Assembly (NCBI GenBank): GCA_963978895.1
Contig: OZ022243.1
Coordinates: 4,127,455 to 4,191,454 of the forward strand
Origin: Erpobdella octoculata
Lineage: Eukaryota; Annelida; Clitellata; Hirudinida; Erpobdellidae
DNA: 64,000 nt
Direction of reading: 5' to 3'
The translations under genes and the position numbers were made by a program. The first letter of the stretch is position 1; every line of letters begins with the position of its first letter. Positions 27,630 through 41,200 of this stretch are shown here, one piece after another. The notes beneath the pieces were generated by a model. The model saw nothing but the letters and a program-made list of their open reading frames with translations. It was not told where the DNA came from and did not search any database.

Positions 27630-29060
27630 TAAAGGACCTTATAGCGATTTAAAGTTTTGATGTTTTTTCTTGAAAATCCCCAAAATTCAGCTGCGTCTTA
27701 AGAGAACTCGATCACGAAAATAATTTTTACATCATAAAAAATATATTTTTCTAAAACACAACGTTTTTCTTGCGCCCTACAAAGTATAAAATAATATTCT
27801 TATGAGCCTGGCAGAATTTCTGAATAACTCGGTCACATTATGGTAACATATACTTTATAACAATTTCTAATTTATAAACAATTAAAAACGTTATGCGCAT
27901 TATTTTTATAACTATTTGTCTTACTAAATTTTTGATGTTGCCCAACGTTTTTCATTGTATATCAATTAGAAACTGTTATAAAGTACGTCATAAATAAATT
28001 GTCAATAATCGCCAAAATTCAGGAACGTCTGAATAGAACTCCATGTGCTGATACGAAATTGAGGTCTTTTTTCCTCTAGGACAACTTTTTTCCTAAGGAG
28101 TTACAGCAATTTAAAGTTTTAAAAAATATTTTTTTGAAAATGACTAAAATTCAGAGACGTCTTAATAGAAATTAATTCGCTGATTACGAAAATAAGGTTC
28201 TTTTCGCTCTAGGAGACACCGTTAAGGAGTTACAGTGATTTAAAGTTTTGACACTTTTTTCGAAAATTACTAAAATTCATGTGCGTCTAAATAGAACAAT
28301 TTTTTAGTTTTGACAACTTTTATTACTCAAAACTTTAAACCGCTGTATTTCCGAAACGAAGCGTCCTAGAGCAAAAAGGACCTTGAATTCGTGAGCTTCG
28401 GGCCCAGTTCTATTAGGATCAAATACAATTTTTCAGTTATTACAACTTTTATTTTTCAAAATTTTAAACCGCTGTATCTCCGAAACGGAATGTCCTAGAA
28501 CGAAAAGGACCCCATTTTCGTAATCCTCGGGACGTGTTCTATCTGGATCTAACCTGATTTTTCAGTTTTGATAACTTTTATTTTTCAAAATTTTAAACAG
28601 CTCTATCTCCGAAACGGAGCGTCATAAAGCTAATGGGCCTCATTTTCGTGATCCTTGGAGCAAGTTCTATTAGGATCCAATACAATTTTTTAGTTTTAAC
28701 AACTTTTATTTTTCAAAATTTTAAACCGCTTTATTTCCGAAACGGAGCATCCTAGAGCAAAAAGGATCTTATTTTCGTGATCCTCGGGGCAAGTTTTGTT
28801 GTTTTTCGGCTTTGAAAAATTTATTTTTTAAAAATTTAAATTGCTGTATATCCGAAACGGAGCGTCCTAGAGCAAAAAGGACCTCATTTTGGTAATCGTC
28901 GGGTCGAGTTCCATTAAGATCTTAAAAAACAAATTTTTCAAAAATGACTAAAATTTAGGTGCATGTTTTGATCATAAAAACGAGCTTCTTTTTGCTTTAG
29001 GACGCACCGTTAAGAAGTTATAGCAATTTGAAATTTTGAAAAATAAATTTTCGAAAATGA
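27630..29060. repeat. about 128-bp satellite in mixed orientations
   Basis: Five head-to-tail units on the plus strand lie at about 28300-28925, with landmarks TTTTAAACCGCTGTATCTCC, GAAACGGAGCGTCCTAGAGC and TTCGTGATCCTCGG. They are flanked by reversed units on the left (about 27640-27700, 28010-28145, 28145-28290) and one on the right (about 28930-29060). The region is strongly self-complementary. No gene. Confidence 0.8.
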
Positions 29061-29452
29061 CTAAAATTCACATTCGCTGATGATAGTAAGTCTATAAAAT
29101 ATGAAAACACTGACCAGTCTTTTAAATATTTAATATGTGAAGATTGAAAATTTAAGAAACTTTCGAGTCAATATGAAATAAACACATTTTTTAAATTTAA
29201 AATTAAATATTGCCTTTAAAAAAAAATTGATGGTTTGTTTTTTTACATAAATTTTTTAATTTTTTTTAATTTTAAAAACTTCTATTTTATTCTATAATTT
29301 ACGTAGATTTCGACCAATCTGAAAATGTACTAAAATGTAAAGTCCGCAGCGACAAATAAACCCACCAAATAAATTTCAACTTGATTGAACAACGGAAAGT
29401 TGGTTTTCTTTAGTATAGGGTCCCAACGTATGGCTCAATAAGCAAGCAATTT

Positions 29453-29625
29453 TTTTTATAATAGTTTGTAGTCCTTTACACCAGGTGTTTTAAAACTGTA
29501 ATGGCTGTATTTTAGAAGTACCTAGGTACTTCCTGTCGCGGATCAAAATTTGATCCTTTTAACTTTTCCCTCCTCCTTTCTCCAGGCTTGGGACTGGTTT
29601 GCAAAACTAGCATGGACGGTGAAGT
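29453..29625 (+). repeat. dispersed repeat family A, copy near 29.5 kb
   Basis: It runs from TTATAATAGTTTGTAGTCC through ACACCAGGTGTTTTAAAAC, TACTTCCTGTCGCGGATC and CTCCAGGCTTGGGACTGG. It nearly matches 37836-38000 and is reversed relative to 45800-45957. Confidence 0.7.
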
Positions 29626-29796
29626 TAATATAAAAGATATAAAAACGAGAACTCACCTTCAAAATTACCATCTTCTTTTTCTGTTTAACAGTTGCAAGTT
29701 ACGTTATCATTAGTATCATCAATATAAACCAAAAAGTATAAATAGTTCATATAATTTTTTCTTCAAATTCTGAAAACTCAAGTGAGACAAATATAG

Positions 29797-30008
29797 GGGA
29801 AGACGGGGTTTGTTGTCTCAAGTTTTACTTCAACGAAGGGGCACAGATCAAATTACAAGTTATCACAATCTAAGATGTCCATAAGTTAGGTTAATTAGTC
29901 TAATTACTCTAAAATAAATACCATAGCATAAACATTAAAAATGTTGTTTACTAGCGTAAAAAATCAAAATATATGAAGCCTGAATTTGAGACAACCTGCC
30001 CCAGTATG
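29797..30008. mobile_element. short inverted-repeat element
   Basis: The left end GACGGGGTTTGTTGTCTCAA is matched inverted by TTTGAGACAACCTGCCCC at the right end. The element is about 210 bp with no coding capacity. It looks like a MITE; target duplication not resolved. Confidence 0.55.
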
Positions 30009-30234
30009 GGAACTTAGGTCTATAAAATTAAGCGGTCCGTGCAGTACTCTAGAGGGATACCCCTCCCACCCCCGGCTTGTATCCCTATGGTCGCAAATGT
30101 AGACCCGTCAGAAATTTATGGCTACACATCTGATCACTTACATAAGCGCAGCCAGGGCACCCATCCCCACCCCCCCCCCCCCCCGAAAGCTTTCATATGT
30201 TAATGTTAATGTGACGCGCGTGCCCGTGTGTCTT

Positions 30235-30965
30235 GAGACATATTTGAGTTAATAATTATTTTGCAAATTAAATATTTAATAGATTATCAAAAATGTTAGG
30301 GTCAGAGTTGCCCATGAGTCCAGTTTTGAAGACCCGACCCGCCAGAAATTCTGACCCGACCCGACATCTGCTTTGAAGGTTTTTTGACCAAGGATCTTTC
30401 ATTGATCTAGAAGAGACACTCAAGTACTACGCATGCGACCTTGGTCACACATCTGCTGTTCGTGGTACTTCCGCTGAAAAGCCAAATGGTCGAATGTCTG
30501 ATTGGCAGGGCGGCCACATACCGCAGTTGATGTTCTACAACATTGTCAAGATTCCATCTACCCGCAAAAAAATATGCTGCTGAAACTCTTTATCACGTTG
30601 TCCCTTTCTTTCGCGGCAGCAGAGATCCATCTCAATTTTGCGCAGACTCAAATCTTATCTACGCACCACAATGGGCCAGACAAGGTTGAACGGGCTTGCC
30701 CAGATGACTATCAATCGCGACTTTAACATTAATGAAGAAACCGTCATTGACATTTTTATGCAGAAAAAAACGTCGGCTAAGTTTCATAATGTAATTTACT
30801 GATCTAAATTAAATGTCTTATGGTTTTTTATTACTAATTATTGCTGAAACTGTCGTTAAGCTTTGACTTTTGTGGGTCGTAAATTTCTCAGTAAAACTCC
30901 TTACTAATTAGTTTCTCTCCCCGCCCCCCCCCCCCCCGAAAAAAAATTCTGGCTGCATCCCTGAT
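30235..30965 (+). mobile_element. composite hAT fragment, inverted second copy
   Basis: The plus strand carries transposase C-terminal pieces (30502-30790): RPHTAVDVLQHCQDSIYPQ, MLLKLFITLS, then in another frame MTINRDFNINEETVIDIFMQ and KKTSAKFHNVIY. These fit a hAT dimerisation domain broken by frameshifts. Left of it are GACCCGACCC repeats and a CAGAGTTGCCCATGAG end. Right of it is a poly-C run and GGCTGCATCCCTG, the inverse of a CAGGGATGCAGCC end. It is homologous in reverse to 18190-18835. Confidence 0.65.
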
Positions 30966-30969
30966 CACT

Positions 30970-32224
30970 TATCCTCATGTCATTAATCATAACATCATTA
31001 GGCATTATTATCATCACTTATATAAAGTAGATTCATTTCTGAGTGCCACTTACTGAATAGACCAGCGGCCATTTTTTTCTGTGAAAGAAAATGTTATATA
31101 AACAAGCGATTTGCTGGTACTTTCCCCTAAAACCTTGACCCCTTTAACTGGTTCCACACCATTGCATCAGTCTTCCACTAGTTCTGAGTTTTGCTGCTTA
31201 GTATTCTCTCCCTAGCAAAAACGCTAACTTTAGGTACGCTCGTGTATGGGCGAAAAATAACGTTAAAATAATTTTAATAAATTTACTTTATTCGCTTCTA
31301 AAACATTTTAAAGAATAAAAAATGCTCTTTCTAGCTACGGGCAATGGTTGACATTTCTCAAACATTAATAAATAATATACCTGCCTGTTCCATTACCATT
31401 AGTCGCAACAGTCAGTAAAAAAGATGATAGCAAGATAGTTGCGATGTATTCTTCGCGACGACAGTTAAGTCCCATTTCTAAAAAGTCTTATGATAGTTTT
31501 TCAACATTTAATAAACTAGCCTGAGTTAAATGCCAAAACAAAATAGTTCCGTATTGTCTTCACATAAGGATCTATTTTGGTTTGTGGAAGAAGTACAACG
31601 TACAAATTAAAAAATAATTAACTCGTTTTATTTATTTATTTGAGACGAATTAAGTGACGTGACGCTCTGGTGATGAAATAAAAACTATTTTTCGTATTTT
31701 GTATAGTATTTTGAATATTCATGGGGAAAGAAAAAAAACTAAATAGAGTCAGCGTTGTGTAGAATTGAGCAAATTGGATCTTGATTGATTGAAATTGATG
31801 CTCCTGCGTTACCAAGCCATCTATTCTCCGCAAGTGAGTTCTGGTCGCGTGAGTCAGAAGGGGAGACAAAAGTAGTTGAGTCAAAAGACGATGGCTAGCC
31901 CCTGATCGGACTAATTCAGACCGGATGTCTCATCAACGTGGAAAACCTTAGATCTTTTCTGTCTTGACATTTTTTCAAAGTTAAAAATTGTCGTTTTGGA
32001 TGGTCACATTTTCAACAGTACATAACACATGGCCAAAAGAATATACTTTCAATCAGCTGATCCTTTCAACCAGCAAAACTTCTACTCCATCATAGCAGCA
32101 CAAAAACAATTATATTGATTAGTCATACAATTAACTAAGTCACATTTTCTATATAAAAAAAAGCTTCCAAAATAAACCAAAATTTTTTACAATGTTATCT
32201 TTTCCGTTCCTCCAATTCATTCAT
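30970..32224. other. intergenic, no gene recognised
   Basis: This is the 3' side of TIMELESS. A short element-like segment, AAAGTAGATTCATTTCTGAG then TGCCACTT (31024-31050), also occurs at 24160-24187. No convincing exon and no clear AATAAA on the minus strand close to the TIMELESS stop. Confidence 0.5.
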
Positions 32225-35200
32225 TCATGCATCATCATCATCGCTATCAATAAGTTTAGCTCTTTTGGGTTTACGTACAACCTTTCCGAAGTTTTCATCA
32301 TCATCATCATCACTGATAACATTTGATTTGGAGCCATTAATAAGAAGTGAGGCTTCATTATCACCACCACCTCCATCATCATCATCATCATCGTCTGAGA
32401 TTGCAAGAGGTCTTTTCTTTGACGCTCTCCTCATGTCATCGGCACCTTCCGATTATATTAAATAAGTTATCATTAATTTAAACATGAAAAAAATTAATAA
32501 AAACATAAAACATTTTCAACTTACTTTTAGCATCTGACATTGTGACATTATTTCGACCGTCTCCGTCATCATCATCATCATCGTCTGAATCGATGACGCG
32601 TGTGACTCTTTTGAGGGCGTCGGACGGACGATTGTAACTTTTTTCTTTAACGTCGTCATCATCATCACTACTACAATCATCAAAACTATTATTAACAACA
32701 ACAACAATAATAACAATAATAATAATACTAATAATATCATTTTTTCATTAAACTGCATTCCTTCTAAACATTAATGTCGACAAAAACTATTACAACACAT
32801 TAAAATAATATTCATAAGTTAAACATTCGTGTTGACAATGATATTAATAATAACTATCATTATTACTACTACTGTAACACATTAAAATGACATTCAATGA
32901 TTAAACTTTAAAATGACATTCATTAATTAAACATTGAAATAACATTCATTAATTAAACATTAAAATAACATGAATTAAACATTAAAATGACATTCATTAA
33001 TTAAACATTAAAATAACATTCATTAATTAAACATTAAAATAACATTTATTAATTAAACATTAAAATAACATTCATTGAATAAACATTAAAATAACATTCA
33101 TTAATTAAACATTAAAATAACATTCAATGATTAAACATTAAAATAACATTCATTAATTAAACATTAAAATAACATTCATTGATTAAACATTCAAATAACA
33201 TTAATTAATCAAACACATGCAACCTGTCATCATTCAGTGATGTCATCTCGACACGTCTCTCCCCCATCAATCGGTCCTCATCAGGTTCGACGTCGGAAAT
33301 ATTTTCTAAGTTGCTCGGTTGGTGGTCTTCGTTAATTATAAGTTTCTCCCCGTCACTGTCATCATCATCATCATCACCACTGCTCCACTTTCTGCTACTC
33401 GATGTTTCGGTTTTTCTGTTGACTGCTTGCTTGTCGGTGTCTTCATCGTCTGATTCGTCGTTCATCAGACTGCATTTGTCAACGAGTTTTACAACATTAC
33501 ATTATTAGTATTCTACATTCACATTATAAGTATTCTACATTTACATTATTAGTATTCTACATCTACATTATAAGTATTCTACATTTACATTATTAGTATT
33601 CTACATTTACATTATTAGTATTCTATATTTACATTATTAATATTCTACATTTACAGTATTAGTATTCTACATTTACATTATTAGTATTCTACATTTACAT
33701 TATAAGAATTCTACATTTACATTATTAGTATTCTACATTTACATTATTAGTATTCTACATTTACATTATTAGTATTCTACATCTACATTATAAGTATTCT
33801 ACATTTACATTATAAATATTCTACATTTATTTAAATTCTAGATTAAAATTAAACAAATGTAAAAATCAAAGTGTTGATTCTGCAATTTATTATACAAACA
33901 TAACAGTTTCAAACACACACACACATATATACAGATATACATACAAATATATATTAAAGTACACAGTCACGTATTTAGTAACAAGGTCATATAAGATAAA
34001 TTTATAATTGTTGTCTTTGGATACAACCCAGACAACAGAATCGTGAACAACTACTGCTGCATAGATATTAATATTTTATTGAAATTTTTAGGAGTTTATA
34101 AATGAAGATGGCTGAATTTGAGCGAGGCGATGTTGCCACCGAATCTCCAATTTATTTGTCACAAGAATCATTATCATAACCTTCTATGATGATTCGTTCT
34201 TCTCTCTTTCCTCCCTGATTTTCTCTTTTCCCGAAGTTCATTAAGGGCATTGTTGATCTTTTTCTTCGACTGCAAAGACGACGTCACCGACTCGTCTCCA
34301 TCTTTCGGACTTCCGGCCGAGAAGAGCGGTTCGAGGTCGCGCTCAGCAGAAGGATCCTCCGATAAAATTTCAGCCACGGAGCGAAGATGGCCGACAGTCA
34401 AATGGTCTGGAAATCTCCAAAATGCTTCCTATTAAAACATGAAAAAAATTAGTTGTTATTACTTCAATAAGCATCATAGGCCTATAGAGGCAGTCTGCTT
34501 TGAATCGTGGCTTGCGGAAGGAGCTGATATGAAGAAAACTTCCAATTCTAGCTTAGCGTGGAATAGGGGTTTTAAAAATAAATCGTGACAACAATGATGA
34601 TGAAGCATTGAGCTCAGCTGAAAACCTAGATATTGAGGTCCTTAATAATCAGTGTGCCTATCTGATAAAAAAATGTATTAATGAATAAATTATAACATAC
34701 CTGTTCATTGGATGGTTCTTTGAGGCCACACCCCCTCAGGAGTGACAAAAATGCTTCCTCGGCCATAGCGTTCTCTTGCTCTTCGGTGATGGGGACCAAC
34801 GGGATTGAAATGCTATCTTCATCTAAGAAGAAATGCAAGTTTGTAAACAAAAAAAACAGCTCAAGCAATTTAAAAAATCTTTTCAATATCAGAACTGGTT
34901 CAATCGAATCCATCAACGGAAATTCAACTCGAATATTAATTCATTCCTAGCGGAGAAACTCAGAGCCGATAAGTACAGAATGGAACGAATCAGCTGCAAG
35001 ACCACTACGGTCAGAACCCCACTTGGGCAGTTAAAGTAAACTCCTTGCTCAGGGGATTACCGGATCTGAACTGGACCTTTACATTGCCTTGGCTGGACAT
35101 TTACAGCAAGCCACTACACCAGATCGTGTGGTAGTTTGCTGTAGGAGTCCTTGAAGGCATTTTTGAATGGTTTACTGAAGCACGCAGTAACCACAGTTTT

Positions 35201-38200
35201 GTCTGAACTAGCATTTTCATCACAAATTATTAATTTAGTCATCATTATCGACATCACATCTCACCTTCTTCTCTATCCTTTGCGACGGAAAGGAACTTGT
35301 TAGAGATCCATGCCAAGGCAGTGGAGAACCCTGGAGTTAAAACAGATGGTAATTTATTTTGATACAACTAATCAACCAAAGCAGGCAAAATAAAAACAGA
35401 TGATAACTTATTTCAATACAACTAATCAACCAAAGCAGGCAAAATCGTAAACAACTAGAAACATCTCAATTGCAAACCTTTTTTTTCAACTTCCACCTTC
35501 AACGTTCTGATCTTAGTTGCATCGAAACCTTTCCACGGTTCAGATTTCCTTTTCGGCTTCGCAACTACGCGTTCGGCCGCATTCCGACCGCCACCATCCT
35601 CCTCGCGGTTGTTATGATCATTGTCATCGTCATCATCACCACAACTGTCATCCGATGACTCATACTTATCGACATCATCATCATCATCATCATCGCTTTT
35701 GCTATTGAGATCACCATCGGCACCATCATTTTCTGATGATGAACCATTATCTGAAAATGAGAAAAATAAAATTAGATAAAGTAACTATTTGATGAAGCGC
35801 AATACATCAACAAATTGCAAGTTTTTTTTTTAAAGTAGACAAAACTAATTTGAAAAAAGCCAAACTATAGGTAATATAATAAATAACAACTTAAAAATAT
35901 AAATAAAGAGCTAAATAAAAATAATAACAAAGAACTATATATAAAGATCATGAAAGAAATAAAAACAAAAAACTTGACACGCATTTATCAACCAATGCAA
36001 AACTCTGACCAAACTCATCTAGTTTCAGCACATCAAAAACCTCAACTCATTTTCCTCTCACCATCATCTCGCAGAGAGTTCTTCCGTTTTCTCTCTTTCT
36101 TCTTTTTCTTATCCCCTTCTAATCTTTTCTTCCTCTTCAATCGGGTCGGGTCATCGACGAGTCCCAATTTTAAGATCTTCTTCCTGACCGCGTCTCGACC
36201 TTTCGATCTTCCTTTACTGGAGTATGCAGCCATAATTTCTTTCATCGGATCTGAAAGAGGTTTTCCCGTAATCTTATTTTATTTGTTTTTTACTATTTAA
36301 TATCTTTTTATAATAACAACTTATAGATGTTTTTAAAAACAAGCTACAAATATTTATGCTCAAGTGATTTTAAGGAATAATAAAAGTCAACCATTAACAT
36401 AATTTATTATTAATCTCAATCATCATTTAAATAATAACAATAACAACTCACTGCACGATAACTGCTCTAAAACTAATTAATTATTAATCTAATTAGACCT
36501 GACCTTGACATTCGAGCATCTGATCAGTGACGATGTTCCTCAACTCTTCCACTTCTTCCTCCGTCCATTTTTTATTGCTTGAATTCTCATTTCTGCAAAG
36601 GACAATTTTAAATTATATTAATAAGAGAACAAACTAATTAATCAATTAAAATATACATAATAATAAAATAATATTAAATATTAATAAAACAAATAAATTA
36701 ATTAATTAATTAAAAAATAAATAGTAAAAAAATGATATTAAATATTAATTAAAAAATAAATAGTAATAAAATGATATTAAATATTAATAAAACAAATAAA
36801 TTAATAAACAAAACCAATTATAACAAAAATAACAGCACGCAGATTTAGAGTCAGTCACCTTTTCATCTTCTTAACTTCAGCAGCATTGGCAATCAAATCC
36901 AGAAGAACCAGCTGCCTCAAGACCTGCCTCCTGGTCTTGCTCCGGTCGGTGAATCTCAACAAGATCTTGTCAACGACGTCCATTTCCGATCGTCTGCCGT
37001 CCTCCTCCCGAGGCGGAGGATCGTCCGAGGCCTTGAGCTCCTCGAAAAGTATCTTGAGCTCTTCGATCTGATCTTCAGTCCATCCGTTCGTATCTTTTGC
37101 CTTTTTCCTCGCCAAGAAGCTGCTGAAATGATAATTTGTCATTTTTTTAAGTCAGTTTAAGTTCAACGAGAATGCTAGAACTGAAACCGAATGAAATAGT
37201 TTGTAAATAAATGCCGAAATAAATCAAATAAAATCCTCGATATTTATAATAATTATAATAATAAAATAATAAAAACAAAAAATATAAAATAACAAGAACG
37301 ACGATGATGATAAAAAAAAACAAATCAAAAACAAACTTTTTAGTTTCTCCACTCAAGACATCGGTCAACTCCGACGCATCCTTCACGCTCTTCCAGAACA
37401 GCAACTCGACCACGACTTTCTTATTGACGGACGCGACTTCTACGAACTTCCGGACGACGTGTGTTGCGAACGACTTGAACTCCTGGAGTTTAAAAAAGCC
37501 CTTAATTTTTATTTTCCACGAACCGGAGTAGAACCGACAAAAAAATAAAATAAGGAAAATCGACTGACGGCAAACTGCTTCGCGGACGAACACGAAAAGT
37601 CGGAAAAAAGCTTTCTGAAAATGTCAAAGAGAGAAGCCTGGAAGAGGAGACCGACCAATCCGCAGTCGAATGCGATCCTGTGGAGAAGTTTCACTGCGCA
37701 GTGATTGGACGATGTCGAGTTCGTCTTGAAATCTTCGAGGAAGGAGACGCAGGATTTCACTACCAGCGGACTTGCATATCTGTATCGATCAGGAATAGTA
37801 TATATATAAACTGCTATCGATTGGGAATAGTATTTTTTTTTATAATAGTTTATAGTCCTTTACACCAGGTGTTTTAAGACTCTAATGGCTGTATGTAGGA
37901 AACACTTAAGTGCTTCCTGTCGTGGATCAAAATTTGATCCTTTTTACTTTTCCCTCCTCCTTTCTCCAGGCTTGGGACTGGCTCGCAATTAGCGAGGCGG
38001 AGTTGGGAATAGTATATATATAAACTGCTTAATATACCGTATTTTTACGCATATAACGCTCACTCTGACAATGCCCAGAAAGGTCATACAAAAAGATGTT
38101 ACTCGATTATTCAGAAAATTTAAATAAATAAAATGTATTTTAAATAATGAATTTAAAATTTTTTACCAATCAAAGAGTATTTATTTATAAAGCCATATTT

Positions 38201-41200
38201 TTTAAATACTCTCACAGCTGCTCGTTATTTGCAAAAAAATACGATAATATGTTTAGAAGTGAGTTTTATTATATAATATGCATATATGTGAAGTACATGA
38301 TATAATAGGTGAGTTTCATTATAAAGTATGCATATCAGTGAATTTCATTATATAAAATAAAATGCATACGAATCATCCAATAAAATTACTTCATCAAAAT
38401 GTTTAAAAAAATATTTTAATTTTAAAAAATATTTCAAATCTAAAAAAACTCATAACAGGATCTTTCGCCGACCTAAAAACGAAGTCATCGAAGGAGAATG
38501 ATTGTTCCTCGCACCTGTAGCCGTCACCTCCACCTGTTTCGTCATCGTCATCGTAACCACCTTCCTCACCACCTGTAAACATTTTTTTAAAATTTTATAC
38601 AGGTATTACAGTTTTTAACCGACACGTTGAATCATCGGAATTGGAAACTCACTGCTGTCCGAAGGCTGCGACTCTGGCCTTGCTGACCTTGCCCTTTCTG
38701 TGAATTTGAATATTCATTAAGAACTCTCAGAAACTCATACAATCGCACAAAACTTCATTCATAAAAAAGACAAACAGTTGAATCAGATTTTGCAACTGCT
38801 TGAAATTCAAAATTTACTTAAGATATACAAACATTGATATTCAACAATACAAATATAATATTCAACAATAAAAACATTAATATTCAACAAATTAAACCTT
38901 GATATTCAACAATATAATCATAAATATCATTACTTAACAAAACAAAAATTCTAATTTAAGGATGCAAGATTATTATTATTATTATTACTTCTTAATATAA
39001 ACATCATTATTACTAGTTGTTATTATCAAAAAACTTTAATATATTAAACACACCTGGCAGGTTAGTAAGGCATATCTCCCTCAATGCAATAAACTCATCT
39101 TCAGACGAGATGTCAGCTGATCCGAATTCCATACGGTCTGGCCATACTTCTCTGCGCATGCGAGGTATTATTATGGATAATATTACAAATGAACTAATTC
39201 CATTCATAACAACAAGCAAACATCTACCTGGCTGAGCGAAAGAGAGCTACAGCATGGCCTGGCTTGTTGCTTCTCAGGCAATCTTGTATTTTAAAGATTG
39301 CATCAATTCTGTGAATTTATATTTTAAATCACTTTAAAACTTTACCGATTTTTTTTTTAAAAAAAAAAGTTGAATTAATACATCAATGATAAAAACACAC
39401 ACAAAATTGATTGGATTTTAAATGAGATCAAAAGAAGAGTATACAATAAGAGAAAAAAAGTAAAATTCGATGACGTTGATAAGACGATCAATCAAGCAAT
39501 AATCTCAATTCAGCAGATTGTGGAAAGTTCAGAGACTTAAGCTACAACAAACAGTTACAACTTCAAAGTACATCAGAGTCATAAAAATTGATAAAAATAT
39601 AAGTTAGATGATATAAGCACGTGTGTAGCAGTTGAGGGGTGGGGGGGTTAGGTATCGTTACGGGCAACGACACAACGATATCGGGCATGCAAAAGCAAAA
39701 AAAATAAGACACAAATTCTGAACCTCTGCTGATCGAGGTCGACATCAGAGATGGCATCAAACGGGACGACATCGGACGGAATGTCACCTCTTCCTTGTAA
39801 CACTTCGGACAGTTCGTCACAAACCGATGACCACGCTCGTTCTCCACTGTCGATGTCTTCTACCGTTTCGACCGGTTTCTGATTTTCTTTGTAAAAAAAA
39901 ATTAAGAAAAAGAATCTTTATTAAAAGAATTTTATTTGCGTTAAATGTTATTAATTCATAAATAATTAGCTGGGAAAAAACCAGCATTTTCGAGTTTTAT
40001 AGCCATAAAAGGCCAGTCAATTATAAGATTTTTTTATAGCCATAAAAGGACAGCCGGTTGGCAGATTTGTTTTGCCGTCTGACAAAATGAACACATACCA
40101 CCCCCTGACCGCATGTAAATTTGATGCCGATAGATATAAAGATATGAACATTCTTTATTATATTATATATTTGATCATCCATTCATAAACATACAAACAT
40201 TTTTTTTATACATATTGTATCGTTTGTTAAATTTTCATACTTAAGTTTTTTAAGTCCCATTCCATCGATTAAAATTTAAACAAATTAAAATTATGATAAT
40301 TAATTAATTTAAATTAAAAAAATCAACAAACTTTTCTTCTTCCTCTTAATTATTTTCTTCTTCCTTTGAACTACGAGATTTCTGTTCTCCCTGCAGTAAA
40401 CTTCAAGCAACCTCGTGAAAATGTGGTTCGTCTCGAGCAAGTCTTTCAGGAACGTCCTTTGTAGATTATTTAATTTATTATTATAGTTTAAAAATTATAA
40501 TTTTCAATTATTATTTTATTTATATATGTTGTTTTTACTATCTTTCATTAGTTAGTTGCTTTTAAATTCAACCACCTTTGTTTTTATTTCCACAACAAAT
40601 TAAATCTCACTTTGATTCTTTCACGTTGTTGAACTTCTTCAACATCATCAGAAACAAATCACGATATTCTACCGTGTAGAAGATGTTGCCTAGTGAGATG
40701 AAAGCAACAGATGTAATATTCATATAATGTAATGTAATATTCATGTAATGTAATGTAATATTCATGTAATGAAATGTAATATTAAGTTTAAATTAAACTA
40801 ACATTAAACATTTATTTTATTTTCATTCATTATTGATATATTAATTACATTTTTAAATTTTAATTTAAATATTAATTAAATAAGTTTAAATTAAACTTAA
40901 GTTTTATTGTATTCTATTTTTATTCATTTTGATATATTAATTATATTTTTAAATTTTAATTTCAACAAGATGTCTCGTCCAGTGTAAACCACATCATCAT
41001 AAATTAACAAGATTTAATGATATGTTAATTATATTTTTATACTTTTCATGATTCTTGAGCCCTCTCTGATGGCTGCCTCCTCTGATTGGTCCATCTTCAC
41101 CAGGCAGTTTAAGAACTCCTGACAAGCTTTCAATGCCATATGCATCCTGATTTATGATTTGCATATTCATGAGTTGAAATAATTAATAAATTATACTAAT

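Noticed and set aside
31636..31884. Minus-strand frame of 82 codons downstream of TIMELESS
   Set aside because: No recognisable domain, no splice signals in phase with TIMELESS, and composition like the surrounding non-coding DNA.
33200..33465. Acidic frames at 32.2-33.5 kb as separate small genes
   Set aside because: Their borders are GT-AG and their phases join exactly to TIMELESS exon 26, so they are its last exons.
36130..36160. TCGGGTCGGGTCATCG inside TIMELESS exon 22, like the hAT subterminal repeat
   Set aside because: The minus strand encodes [12 protein letters not shown], which aligns with the conserved LGLVAERRELYKK region, so it is coding and the likeness is chance.
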